A stretch of 64,000 nucleotides of DNA, from NCBI GenBank assembly GCA_964461835.1, contig CAYWVO010000003.1:55918-119917 (forward strand), written 5' to 3'. Source of the DNA: CAYWVO01 sp964461835. GTDB lineage: Bacteria > Zixibacteria > MSB-5A5 > WJJR01 > JAJRUJ01. Of the stretch, positions 17,054 through 26,071 are shown piece by piece. The notes under the pieces are model-generated. The model saw only the letters and a program-made list of their open reading frames with translations. It did not search any database and was not told where the DNA came from. The translations under genes and the position numbers were made by a program. How positions within the stretch are numbered: the stretch's first letter is position 1; each line of letters starts with the position of its first letter.

Positions 17054-19105
17054 ATGGTTGGTAAGACGGTCGGGCCATATCGGATTCTGGAGAAGTGCGG
17101 TGAAGGGGGGATGGGTGTCTTCTACAAGGCGCTGGATACCACCCTTGATCGCATCGTTGGGCTAAAGACCTTGCATCCCGAGCTGGTGGCCAAGGAAAGT
17201 TTGCGCGAGCGACTGGAACGCGAAGCGAAATCTCTGGCGCGCCTGAACCATCGCAATATCGTCACCATTCATCAATACCTAATCGATGAGGGAATCCACT
17301 ATATCGTGATGGAGTACGTGGAGGGTTTGACGCTTTCAGAGATTATCGCCAGTTCAGCGCCCATGCCCTTCGACAATGCGGCAAAATTACTCTTGCAAGT
17401 CCTGGATGCCATTGGCTATGCCCACAAGCACGGGCTTATCCACCGCGATATCAAGCCAGCGAATATCTTGATTGCCCGTGACGGCACGGTGAAAGTGACC
17501 GATTTCGGTATCGCCAAGCTCATTGATTCCAAGCACTTAACGCGAACCGGACAAGCTCCGGGATCGCCGTTTTATATGGCTCCTGAACAAATCCAGGGAA
17601 CGATGGTCGATCCACGCACCGATATTTATGCGCTGGGGATCACCATGTTCCTTATGTTGACCGGTGATCATCCATTCAAAGCCGAATCTGAATACCTGTT
17701 GATGAAGAAGCATGCCGAAGAAGATCCGCCGGTCCCGTCCGACCTTAATCCCACCTTAACGAATATGCATGATGCACTGGTGTTGCATGCGATGCAGAAA
17801 AAGCCGGAAGAGCGGTTTCAAACCACCGAGGAGTTTGCCTACGCGATTCAGGATGTGATGTCGTTCCAGGGGGAGGCACATCCGGTAGATGGCAAAACTC
17901 CCCGAACGCCATCGGATCAGGGGACTGAGCCCATAACCCCCTGGCAGTCCGCGCACAGTCCCACACCGTCGCCAACTCCCCCGCCTACCCCAACACCATC
18001 ATCGACACCTTCTCCAACCCCGTCCCCAACACCATCGCCAACCCCCTCGCCCACGCCGCCACCCAGTATCACGCCAAAAATTAATAAGGCGTGGCTGGTC
18101 GGATTAGGAGGATTGGTGGTGGTCATTGTGCTGGTTATCCTTATCTGGCCTCGTGGTCAGCCAACGTTCGAGGTAACGCAACAAGCCCCTGCCGAGGAAA
18201 CCACCGAACCAGAAGCGACCAGCGACGAGGTTGTACCGGACCACGGTGTCGGCGATGAGGTCGCCAAGGCCGGCGGTGATGAACAAATTTCAACTCCTGA
18301 TGAGCAGCATTTCGCCGCCCCGGTGCTGGAGGTGCCACGTTTTCTTGACGTTGAACAAGGCGGTCAAATAACGTTCCCGGCCAGGGTCACCCTGGACGGG
18401 GCGGGAGATTCATTGCTTTCCTTTGCCTTCATCCCTTCCCGCGGGATCGGGGCTGAGGCGGTGTCACCGACGGAACTGGCTTGTACGTTCCAGCCGTTTC
18501 CGGGGATCGGTTCTCGCCATGACGTTGATTTAGTAATATCGACTAAAGGTGGGCGAGATACCGCAGCTATTACCTTCGCTGTGGCCGAAGCCGTTGCCGC
18601 TGCCGAACGTTCCATCCGATTAGACATCGATCCTCCCAGCCTGCTGTTGCACGAAGGTAAACCAATCACATTAAATCCGGTTGGCGCCTTTGATACCAAC
18701 GCTGCGGAAATACGGGAATTGACTGTTGCCCACGGCGACTACCCTCTGTATCCGATTTCAATTCCACGTGGAGAGGATCCATTTGAGGAAACGATCAATC
18801 TGGCCCGGGAATTTGCCGGCGTGCAGCAGGCCCGCCTGGCGTTCAATGTCCGCACCGAGGATGGAAGCGAGGTGCCGCCGGGGACAGTCGTCCTGGTCAA
18901 CGGCTTCCCACATGGCCTTGATGAAAAGTTGTTGGAACTGCCCGCCGGGACATACCTAATTCAGGTCAGTCCTAGAACAGGAGTTACCGTCGACAAAGTC
19001 AAGTGGAACGGCCAGGAGAAATCGGCAAATAAGATCGTTTTTGACTTGCTTTCACCCGCTGATGGACAGAAAATTAACAAACTTGTGTTCACGGTTAAAC
19101 GATAG
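17054..19105 (+). CDS. Membrane-anchored Ser/Thr protein kinase (PknB type)
   Basis: 683 aa. The Hanks-type kinase domain (7-270) has all catalytic elements: GEGGMG glycine loop, K38, HRDIKPANIL with D132, DFG at 150, and APEQIQG. Then comes a Ser/Thr-Pro repeat linker (about 297-340), one membrane span (347-366, WLVGLGGLVVVIVLVILIW) and about 300 residues outside with two beta-rich segments. The C-terminal part (VPPGTVVLVNGFPHG, LELPAGTYLIQV) looks like a PEGA-type repeat. It would sense an envelope signal outside and phosphorylate cytoplasmic targets. Two exported proteins follow (10 bp and 5 bp gaps) and probably form one operon. The start has a weak ribosome binding site. Confidence 0.92.
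   Translation: MVGKTVGPYRILEKCGEGGMGVFYKALDTTLDRIVGLKTLHPELVAKESLRERLEREAKSLARLNHRNIVTIHQYLIDEGIHYIVMEYVEGLTLSEIIASSAPMPFDNAAKLLLQVLDAIGYAHKHGLIHRDIKPANILIARDGTVKVTDFGIAKLIDSKHLTRTGQAPGSPFYMAPEQIQGTMVDPRTDIYALGITMFLMLTGDHPFKAESEYLLMKKHAEEDPPVPSDLNPTLTNMHDALVLHAMQKKPEERFQTTEEFAYAIQDVMSFQGEAHPVDGKTPRTPSDQGTEPITPWQSAHSPTPSPTPPPTPTPSSTPSPTPSPTPSPTPSPTPPPSITPKINKAWLVGLGGLVVVIVLVILIWPRGQPTFEVTQQAPAEETTEPEATSDEVVPDHGVGDEVAKAGGDEQISTPDEQHFAAPVLEVPRFLDVEQGGQITFPARVTLDGAGDSLLSFAFIPSRGIGAEAVSPTELACTFQPFPGIGSRHDVDLVISTKGGRDTAAITFAVAEAVAAAERSIRLDIDPPSLLLHEGKPITLNPVGAFDTNAAEIRELTVAHGDYPLYPISIPRGEDPFEETINLAREFAGVQQARLAFNVRTEDGSEVPPGTVVLVNGFPHGLDEKLLELPAGTYLIQVSPRTGVTVDKVKWNGQEKSANKIVFDLLSPADGQKINKLVFTVKR
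17962..18066 (+). repeat. Thr/Ser-Pro coding repeat in the kinase
   Basis: Degenerate six-base units (accCCatCg-like) encode alternating Pro with Thr/Ser, forming an extended juxtamembrane spacer just inside the membrane span. Confidence 0.75.
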
Positions 19106-19114
19106 TAGGATTAC

Positions 19115-20266
19115 ATGAAATGTACTCGGCCAACAAACCGGACTCAGTCCCTTGTGGTTGTGGCACTATGCCTGTTGTTGGTGCCGGCGGCCATAGCGCA
19201 GGAGTCAGTGCAACTGCCCGAGGAGACAGAGGGAGTCTGGCAGGATGCCCAGGACGCCGCTCTGGACCTGGAGTATCTGCGGGCAGCACGATTGCTGGAA
19301 GATTTGCCGCTTGATTCGTACGACAGGGATGTTCGGCTATTTTTCTACGCTCGGCTTGCCGAATATCACGCCAATGCCTTCGAATTTGGCGAGGAAAATG
19401 ACGCGGCCGCGGTAGAGTACACCGCGAAAGTCCTCGCTGCTAATGCGCAACATGTTTTCGATGAAGGATTCGCCGGACGATTTCCCGATATCATCAGGCA
19501 GGCGGAAACACGAGCTAGCGAGATATTGGCGGAGCAGAATAGTCCCCCTCGCTTACGGTCGGTGCCTGATACAAAAGCGGTCGACGCCGGGGAGAGCGTG
19601 ACCTTTTCGGTCGAAGCAGAGGACGAGGACGATGATCAGATGACGATCTCCTGTGAGAGCGTAACGGGAGTTACGTGCGTTGATAAGGGTGACGGCGAGG
19701 CGGAGATTACGGTGTCGGCGGACGGCTATGAGCCCGGGGAACCGGGCCCGATTTTTTGGGTGTATGCTGCCGATGCCTTCTCGCGCGATTCCGCCCAAGT
19801 GGCTATCGTCATCAAGGCTCCCGGCGGGATGACCCCTGCGCCGTTAGTTCGTTCACTGCTGGTTCCCGGATGGGGACAAATCTCCAGTGGACGCCAGGGT
19901 ATCGGTTACGCATTATTGGCCGGACAAGTGATCACCCTGGGTGCAAGCCTGCTGACAATCAGCAGCTACAACAGTGCCGTCGATGATTATGAGGCGGCGC
20001 TTGACAGATTTAATTCGGCATCATCGTTCCCTGAGATGCGCACTGCCTGGCAGGATGTGCAAACGACCTGGGATGATATCTCCAGCGCCTCATCGACTCG
20101 GGACATCGCAATCGTCGCTGCGGTGTTGGTGTATGGGGCAAACGTCGTGGATGCGGTGATTGCTAATCCGACCACGGGAAGTGAAACGGCCCAGGTAGAA
20201 TCCGATTCACGGCTGCCGCGGCTTGGGGTGGCCCCTAATGCTTTTACTTTAACGTGGAAATGGTGA
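19115..20266 (+). CDS. Exported protein with Ig-like segment and DUF5683-like C-terminus
   Basis: 383 aa. A signal peptide (QSLVVVALCLLLVPAAIAQ) is followed by a helical region (30-140), a cadherin/Ig-like beta segment (PPRLRSVPDTKAVDAGESV, about 145-235), and a C-terminal membrane region starting SLLVPGWGQISSGRQGIGY, which matches the 'PGWGQ' signature of DUF5683-type small membrane domains. Function is unknown; it lies 9 bp after the kinase gene and 4 bp before a lipoprotein gene, so an envelope role linked to the kinase is plausible. Confidence 0.7.
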   Translation: MKCTRPTNRTQSLVVVALCLLLVPAAIAQESVQLPEETEGVWQDAQDAALDLEYLRAARLLEDLPLDSYDRDVRLFFYARLAEYHANAFEFGEENDAAAVEYTAKVLAANAQHVFDEGFAGRFPDIIRQAETRASEILAEQNSPPRLRSVPDTKAVDAGESVTFSVEAEDEDDDQMTISCESVTGVTCVDKGDGEAEITVSADGYEPGEPGPIFWVYAADAFSRDSAQVAIVIKAPGGMTPAPLVRSLLVPGWGQISSGRQGIGYALLAGQVITLGASLLTISSYNSAVDDYEAALDRFNSASSFPEMRTAWQDVQTTWDDISSASSTRDIAIVAAVLVYGANVVDAVIANPTTGSETAQVESDSRLPRLGVAPNAFTLTWKW

Positions 20267-20270
20267 GCTA

Positions 20271-22886
20271 ATGAAACGCTTGATGGTTGTGGCAGCAATT
20301 GCCGTACTGTGTTGCGGTGTCTACCTCTCTTGTACGTCGAAGCCCGACGGGCCTCCCGAGATTCCCACCCCGGTCGTCAACACTGGAGCGTCCGCCAATG
20401 TGACCGGCACATCTGCCGAGTTACGCGGGAGCGTTAATCCGCAGGGTGTGCGGACATTTGGCTATTTTGTCTATGGTCCGGCAGGAGAATTGGCGGCACA
20501 GGCCGCCGTCGTCGACACCTCTGATAAGGTCGATTTCGGCTCTGGTACGTCCGCGCAAACCCGATCCGTCACCGTCGGCAATCTCACGCCGGGTATTGAA
20601 TACGAGTACCGGTTGATCGCATACAACGTGGCTGAAATGACCGAGGGCCCGCTCCGTTCCTTCACCACGGAAGCGACCGCGCCGCGCGTCTGCGTCGATC
20701 CGGAGACAGTTGATTTCCGCTTTTCCCAATGCACAGATTCCGTCGGCGCGCACACGGTCCAGGTGACCAATTGTGGTGCGGGTTCCCTGTCCTGGCAGGC
20801 GGAGGTAAACGTTAATTGGCTGTCGGTGAATCCGGAAATGGCTGTAAGTGACGATCAAGTTGTCGATATCAACGTTACGCAAACCTGCGTGGAACCCGGT
20901 GATTATTCAGCACAAGTCGTATTCAGAAACACTTCGTCGGGTGATGTCACCGCCACCAGCGATTCCGCTGTTGTTGCGGTCAATGTCACGGTAGACCCGC
21001 CGTCACAGCAGACCGGCACCATCCGCATCCGGGTGCTTAATCAGGCCGGCCTGCCGCCGCCGAGCGCCGAAGTGGTTCGGTACAATCAAAATTGGGATAT
21101 GCTCGACTCCCGGCAGACGGACGCCAATGGCTATGCCGTCTGGAACGATGCCCCGGCAGATTCACTTTTCCATTTTCAAGTGTACGTTCCGGCTGCTGTC
21201 GATGGAGAAGCTGAATTCTGGGCGGAAGCAGTCGATGTTTCCGTGGGGCCTGATGAGACAACTCAGTTGACCATGCCCCGGCAATTTCCCTTTGCGGCCG
21301 ACATCATGATTCTTGACGCTACTGAAGATGCTGAAATCACCAACGTAGTTCTCGGTGATACCGTTCGTCTGGTGGCCCAAGTGTTTAATCCATCACCGAC
21401 TCCTGTTGAATATTGGGTAACTGTTCAAGCATCCCAGGATACTCACAACGTGGAATTGGAAGAAACATCAAATCACCGGAATATCGAAGGGAATACCGAG
21501 CGGCCGTGGGTTGTACCGTTTATCCCACTGACCGCGGGTGAATACCGTGTGCGTTGCTGGAAAGTGATGGCTGACCCATTTGGAGAAGGGGATGAAGAAC
21601 TCACTGATTCCTGGTTCTGGTCGCAAAGCAGATCCTTCAGCGTCACTGCGCCGGAGCCGGTTATTCAACTGGATACCGATTCGCTGTACTTCACTGCCGA
21701 TTCAGGAGGGACCGTACCCGAGGATCATCAATTCACCATCACCAATATTGGCGACGGGGAACTCGATTGGTCTGTATCCACCGATCAGAGCTGGCTCAGT
21801 GTGGCCCCCAACACCGGGGCCGGTAACAGTGCCACGATAACGACTCACCCGAACACCACCGAACTATCACCGGGCACGCATGAAGCAACAATTACTGTTT
21901 CCAGCGCCAATGCCACAAACTCCCCGCAGGAAATAACGGTTGTCTATGAGGTGAACTCAGTGGCAACTGCGCCGGTGATTTCACTGGAAATCGACAACCT
22001 GTTCTTCGAAGCAGATTCCGGAGGCGACTTGCCACCGGAGCAAACATTCGAACTCACCAATTCAGGTGGCGGTACGCTGGATTGGATTATTTCAAGTGTC
22101 GATTCGTGGATTAGTATTGATCCAACCTCCGGAAGCAGCAATGCGGCGACCATCTCGATACAACCTACGAGTACCGACTTTCCGCCGGGTACACTGGAAG
22201 GGACGTTCACTGTCTCCAGTAGCAACGCAACAAACAGTCCACAAACAGTCGTGGTGCAGTACGATATCAGGCCAGTGGATTACATGTTGGTCGGTGGCAT
22301 AACGATCGACAATTGTATCATCGAACACTACGGAGACTGGCCGCAGGACCTGATTATCCCCGATACTCAATGGCTTAGCATTGAAACCTATCAAGTGAAC
22401 GAGCAGTCATTTTGTACCTGGCAGATGGATAAACTCGGGGGTATCGTCGGACAGGGAGCCCGTGTTGAATTAGGCTTTGATGCCACCATATTTTCCCAGA
22501 TCGACAGCATCCAATTCTGGTTTGAAATCCGCGCCGACGAAACCGGTACGCAGCCATTGGAGAGTTTTGTCTCCTTCGCCTTGAATGGTGACCATTTCCG
22601 GAATGCCCAAAACAATGTTGTTTGTTTCTCAGCCGGCGATGCCTGGGAATGGCTGGGGTTCCAACTGGATGCTCCGGGGGCCAACGAGTTGATTGCCACG
22701 GATAATTCCGTTTACATCGAGCAATTAATCTGTGATTTGACTCAGGACCTCACCTGGGTACGTAATGCGGAGATTATTGTCTGGGGAACCCCGGTCAATC
22801 CTCTCCCTGGCGGGATGCGTAACGAGAATCCGACCAAACGGGGTGCGCCTATTCCAATGTCCGATTGGCCACCGGGTCGCCGCTGA
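20271..22886 (+). CDS. Putative lipoprotein with BACON-type repeats
   Basis: 871 aa. The N-terminus (KRLMVVAAIAVLCCGVYLSC) looks like a lipoprotein signal with a slightly non-canonical lipobox (YLS-C). After a fibronectin-III-like unit (GTSAELRGSVNPQGVRTFGY) come three BACON/viral-like beta repeats, recognised by 'ITNIGDGELDWSVSTDQSWL' and its relatives at about residues 150, 470 and 570. A middle beta segment may bind sugar or protein. BACON domains mostly occur in exported adhesion or glycan-binding proteins. It is the last gene of the kinase unit. Confidence 0.72.
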   Translation: MKRLMVVAAIAVLCCGVYLSCTSKPDGPPEIPTPVVNTGASANVTGTSAELRGSVNPQGVRTFGYFVYGPAGELAAQAAVVDTSDKVDFGSGTSAQTRSVTVGNLTPGIEYEYRLIAYNVAEMTEGPLRSFTTEATAPRVCVDPETVDFRFSQCTDSVGAHTVQVTNCGAGSLSWQAEVNVNWLSVNPEMAVSDDQVVDINVTQTCVEPGDYSAQVVFRNTSSGDVTATSDSAVVAVNVTVDPPSQQTGTIRIRVLNQAGLPPPSAEVVRYNQNWDMLDSRQTDANGYAVWNDAPADSLFHFQVYVPAAVDGEAEFWAEAVDVSVGPDETTQLTMPRQFPFAADIMILDATEDAEITNVVLGDTVRLVAQVFNPSPTPVEYWVTVQASQDTHNVELEETSNHRNIEGNTERPWVVPFIPLTAGEYRVRCWKVMADPFGEGDEELTDSWFWSQSRSFSVTAPEPVIQLDTDSLYFTADSGGTVPEDHQFTITNIGDGELDWSVSTDQSWLSVAPNTGAGNSATITTHPNTTELSPGTHEATITVSSANATNSPQEITVVYEVNSVATAPVISLEIDNLFFEADSGGDLPPEQTFELTNSGGGTLDWIISSVDSWISIDPTSGSSNAATISIQPTSTDFPPGTLEGTFTVSSSNATNSPQTVVVQYDIRPVDYMLVGGITIDNCIIEHYGDWPQDLIIPDTQWLSIETYQVNEQSFCTWQMDKLGGIVGQGARVELGFDATIFSQIDSIQFWFEIRADETGTQPLESFVSFALNGDHFRNAQNNVVCFSAGDAWEWLGFQLDAPGANELIATDNSVYIEQLICDLTQDLTWVRNAEIIVWGTPVNPLPGGMRNENPTKRGAPIPMSDWPPGRR

Positions 22887-22910
22887 GATTGCCAAACGCA
22901 GCAATCTCAG
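22883..22910 (+). terminator. Hairpin starting in the lipoprotein stop codon
   Basis: Perfect 10-bp stem CTGAGATTGC (22883-22892) with GCAATCTCAG (22901-22910); the left arm includes the TGA stop. No T-run, so termination would need Rho or the structure protects the 3' end. Confidence 0.6.
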
Positions 22911-23017
22911 GCACAGTATGAATGACTGAAAGGGTTCGGCGTTAGCCTTGACTTTGTCAGGATAAAATGATAATCTGCGCGAGAGCGGGGTTCGATAAAG
23001 AGACCAGACCCTGAAAT

Positions 23018-23089
23018 GGCCGGTTAGCCAAGTGGTAAGGCGGAGGTCTGCAAAACCTCTATTCTCCGGTTCGAATCCGGAACCGGCCT
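23018..23089 (+). tRNA. tRNA-Cys (anticodon GCA)
   Basis: Acceptor GGCCGGT/ACCGGCC, D-stem GCC/GGC, anticodon stem GAGGT/ACCTC with loop CTGCAAA, T-arm CCGG TTCGAAT CCGG, discriminator T as usual for Cys. CCA is not encoded. Confidence 0.97.
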
Positions 23090-23123
23090 GTTTCCCCACT
23101 TAGACCCACGATACTGGATTACA

Positions 23124-23759
23124 ATGACTAAACATCGACACCCAATTGTCCCGCATCCGTTTATCTCCACTCGCCATGCCGCTGGTTTGGCAGCCATTGG
23201 AGTGCTTGCCGTCATCCTCAGTTGGATCCATCAACCAGCTCCAGCGTGGTCGCAAACGCAGCCGGAGATGTCTCCGAAGGAAGTGTTCGACGCGGCGTCC
23301 AGCCAATTGGCGCAGCAGGATTGGACCGGTTTTGCGGAGTATTTACATTCTCAGTCATTGCAGGAGTTTGTCTTTTATCTGCTTAAAGTCACGGAAATTC
23401 GTACCGCGACCGGTGCGGGCGACGAGACATTCGATCTGCTGTTTGGTCGGCCGACCCCGGACGAGGTACGGGCCGCGCCACCCACAGTACTTTTCGCTAA
23501 TTTTCTGGCCTCCGCGGCTGATGTGGTACCGGAATTCGGCCATCTGCTGGCGGATGTCAACTACACGACCCTCGGAATGGTAGAAGAGGGAGATACCTTG
23601 CGGCACATTGTCGTGCGACGAAAGTATACCATCGGCGACTCGGTCGCTGAACGGGTAGAGGTCGTCACCGCCCAGTTGGAGGTCGAACAATGGAAATTAC
23701 ATCTCTACCCGAGCATGGTGACCCTCCTCGATGAAATCGGCCTGCCCAAGCTGAAATAA
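23124..23759 (+). CDS. Exported protein of unknown function
   Basis: 211 aa. A membrane segment or signal peptide (AAGLAAIGVLAVILSWIHQ) is followed by a 170-residue soluble domain with alternating helices and strands (SPKEVFDAASSQLAQQDWTG, then VVRRKYTIGDSVAERVEVVT). The pattern recalls an NTF2/SnoaL-like cone fold, but no family is certain. It starts 35 bp after tRNA-Cys and is followed 10 bp later by a HAD phosphatase gene. Confidence 0.6.
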   Translation: MTKHRHPIVPHPFISTRHAAGLAAIGVLAVILSWIHQPAPAWSQTQPEMSPKEVFDAASSQLAQQDWTGFAEYLHSQSLQEFVFYLLKVTEIRTATGAGDETFDLLFGRPTPDEVRAAPPTVLFANFLASAADVVPEFGHLLADVNYTTLGMVEEGDTLRHIVVRRKYTIGDSVAERVEVVTAQLEVEQWKLHLYPSMVTLLDEIGLPKLK

Positions 23760-23769
23760 GGTTTGTGTG

Positions 23770-24432
23770 ATGAGCAAGTTACAGGCAGTAGTTTTTGATT
23801 TTGACGGGGTCCTCGCCGACTCGGTCCCTGCCTATCGAGCGGCGGTCGATGATGTCATTAGTGCCACCGGCGATCGCGATCCTGATCCTGATCTGACGGC
23901 AACTGCTGATACGCTGACCGTTGCGCAACGGATAAAGGAATTCTATGATCTGACGGTTCCTGTTGAGGCGCTGGTCCGGCAAATCGAAGACAACGCCCTG
24001 GACCGCCTGATGACCATTTATGCGATAGTGCCCGGAGCGCCGGAATTGGTCGATTCTCTGCGCGCAGCCGGAATGCGGCTCGGCATAGCCTCCCTCGCAC
24101 CCCGGCGGAACATTGAGAAGGTGCTTAATCAGGCTGGTTTGCTAAATCAGTTCGATACCGTTGTCACCGTCGACGATGTCGTCAACATCAAACCGGATCC
24201 CGAAATTTACCTTCGGGCAGCAGAAAATTTGCAGGTCGATCCCACAAACTGCGTGGCGGTTGAAGATTCTGACCGAGGGATCAGTTCGGCCAAAGCGGCA
24301 GGGATGGCCGTCATCGGCCTGACTACTACGTTTGATGCTGCACGGCTTGCCGAAGCTGATTACGTCGTTCCAACCCTGGCCGATATTTCGCTGGATCTTG
24401 TTAACCGGGTACTCCGCCAGACACATTCCTAA
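23770..24432 (+). CDS. HAD-superfamily phosphatase (beta-phosphoglucomutase/phosphoglycolate phosphatase type)
   Basis: 220 aa. HAD motifs are complete: DFDGVLADS near the start (motif I with nucleophile and acid Asp), a helical cap from about 15 to 85, IASLAPRRN (motif II), KPDPEIYLRAA (motif III) and AVEDSDRGISSAKAAGM (motif IV). Length and cap type fit subfamily IA phosphatases and mutases. The substrate is not deducible. The ATG at 23770 directly follows an in-frame GTG. Confidence 0.88.
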   Translation: MSKLQAVVFDFDGVLADSVPAYRAAVDDVISATGDRDPDPDLTATADTLTVAQRIKEFYDLTVPVEALVRQIEDNALDRLMTIYAIVPGAPELVDSLRAAGMRLGIASLAPRRNIEKVLNQAGLLNQFDTVVTVDDVVNIKPDPEIYLRAAENLQVDPTNCVAVEDSDRGISSAKAAGMAVIGLTTTFDAARLAEADYVVPTLADISLDLVNRVLRQTHS

Positions 24433-24487
24433 ACGTACTTCATGAATTGAAATATCTTTTCGGCTACGCTTCCTTGGCGAGGATTCG

Positions 24488-24516
24488 TTGTCCGGATAGC
24501 GATTTCGCTGTATATT
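24488..24516 (+). promoter_or_regulatory. Sigma-70-type promoter for the DinB gene
   Basis: TTGTCC (24488-24493), 17 bases, TATATT (24511-24516), with the gene starting 36 bp downstream behind a gagggagg ribosome binding site. Confidence 0.5.
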
Positions 24517-24551
24517 GCCGACAAGGCACTGGTGAATGAGGGAGGCTGGCG

Positions 24552-25022
24552 ATGACCAAGCGTGAAATAATTGAGTACATGGACAACCACGCGCGACGCT
24601 GCTGGAGATTGCTTGAAAGGATTCCCGAAGACCGCTGGGATTGGCGGCCGATTGACAGCCTGATGACCCTGGGAGATGTCGCCAATCACATGGCATTCTT
24701 GCTCGACATCGAATCACAGATGTTTGTCAAGGGCTTGACCTCCGATGAGTACACGAAGAAACTCGAAGCGATGAAGCGCAAGACCAAAGCAGAACTACTG
24801 GATAAGGCACGGGAATCCCACAACCGGGTGATGAAATTTTATGCCAAGATGTCCGAGGAAGATTTCGAAACCGAGACCTTTGTCACACCGTCCGGACATA
24901 CGATGTCCTATAAAGGCGGTATCCTGGCCGAGCTGGAACATCTGGCACATCATCGAACGCAGTTGTATTTGTACTTACGCATCCTGGGTGTCGATGTCGG
25001 TGCCTGCGATGTGTGGGAATAG
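24552..25022 (+). CDS. DinB-family protein
   Basis: 156 aa. A four-helix bundle of the DinB/YfiT type with the expected metal-binding His positions: NHMAFLLD (helix 2) and LEHLAHHRTQLYLYLRI (C-terminal helix). PEDRWDWRPIDSLMTLGDV is the typical first loop. These proteins are metal-dependent, often thiol-transferases using bacillithiol or similar, or stress-induced enzymes of unknown substrate. It is probably monocistronic. Confidence 0.88.
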   Translation: MTKREIIEYMDNHARRCWRLLERIPEDRWDWRPIDSLMTLGDVANHMAFLLDIESQMFVKGLTSDEYTKKLEAMKRKTKAELLDKARESHNRVMKFYAKMSEEDFETETFVTPSGHTMSYKGGILAELEHLAHHRTQLYLYLRILGVDVGACDVWE

Positions 25023-25116
25023 GTGCAATTGTCAGTGAAGACGCGCATTGGTGGTGACGAATTAAATAGATAAACTGAGACCAGAGTATCGCTCACCCCT
25101 GAAAGGAGACAGACAC

Positions 25117-25176
25117 ATGATCGCCATTGTTACAAAGAACACTATCGCATGGTGGCTATTCAGGGGTAGCCGGTGA
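25117..25176 (+). CDS. Possible 19-aa peptide
   Basis: A tiny frame (start MIAIVTKN, end FRGSR) behind an unusually good ribosome binding site (gaaaggagacagacac). It could be a leader peptide or the stub of a deleted gene, since it lies just upstream of the truncated rsgA. The rest of the gap 25023-25362 shows nothing I can name. Confidence 0.25.
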   Translation: MIAIVTKNTIAWWLFRGSR

Positions 25177-25362
25177 TTTTCGTGACCAGTTGATTCCCGC
25201 CGCATCGCTACGCTTATTCAATCTCCCCTGACTGGCCCCTGCAGTGTGTCAGCCGTGCGTGGTCATCTTTTGGCCATGATGCTGCTGAGATTCTTGCACG
25301 CGTAAATCCTCCAGGCTGGTGAGCACGCCGTGCCGCTGTTGGAGAAAAACAGGGGAAAAGCA

Positions 25363-25941
25363 ATGAATCTGGAACATTTGGGGTCGAACAGTTATTTCGC
25401 AGGTACATTTCGGGAATATCAGACGCAGGGTCTGACACCGGGGCGGATTATCCGTGCCGATCGTCGCCGTTGGATCGTCGTCACTGCCGAACGGGAATTG
25501 ACGGCAACGATGCGGGGCAAATTGCAAAAGAGTGGGTCGGTTGATGACCTCCCGACCATAGGTGGCTGGGTTGCATTGGCGTTCGACGAATGCACCGCGT
25601 CAGGAATCATTCAGGCCGTATTGCCGCGCCGCACGCGGATCTCCCGCAAAGCAGTCAGCTCCGGTGGTATGCCGGAATCCGGCGGGCGTACCGCTGAGCA
25701 ATTGCTGGCAGCAAATATCGATTATCTGTTTATTGTGACTGGTCTCGACAACGATTTCCATCTACGGCGCATTGAACGGTATTTGCTGACCGCGTATGAA
25801 GGCGGTGTCACGCCGGTGATTGTTTTAAACAAGTTGGACCTGTGCGACGATATCGCCTCACGCATTGCAGAGGTTCAGCTGGTGCCCCCGGCCGCGCACA
25901 AGTTTTGCCGCAGTCCAGCCCGCAAGCAGACCGATCAATAG
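25363..25941 (+). pseudogene. rsgA: Truncated ribosome small subunit GTPase RsgA
   Basis: 192 aa, against 290-350 for intact RsgA. The N-terminal OB fold (SNSYFAGTFREYQTQGLTPG) and the first motif of the circularly permuted GTPase (VIVLNKLDLCDD, the G4 NKxD) are intact. The frame then leaves the family after about residue 174, and the P-loop, DxPG switch and C-terminal zinc knuckle are absent. It cannot hydrolyse GTP and so should not support 30S maturation. The break near 25884 abuts the front of an oppositely oriented ymgE-like gene, showing a deletion (or an assembly join). Start ATG 25363 has a ribosome binding site (aggggaaaag). Confidence 0.8.
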
Positions 25942-25959
25942 AAATAACAAAATATTCAT
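25858..25959 (-). pseudogene. 5' stub of a GlsB/YeaQ/YmgE-family membrane protein gene
   Basis: Read leftwards from the ATG at 25959 the frame gives MNILLFLLIGLLAGWTAAK then LVRGRG, which is the first membrane helix of the small YeaQ/YmgE (transglycosylase-associated) family. The homology stops at residue 25, about position 25885, where rsgA sequence begins on the other strand. Intact members are about 80 aa with three membrane helices. The last eight codons are antisense rsgA. Confidence 0.6.
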
Positions 25960-26071
25960 CGTGCATTCATCTCGCGAGAACCGTGCCGTAATGCGGGCGG
26001 CCCGCTGACCCTCCGATCACCGGGCTGCCCGTGGACGTAAATTCATCAGGCTCGGGCTGATTCGACCTCGT

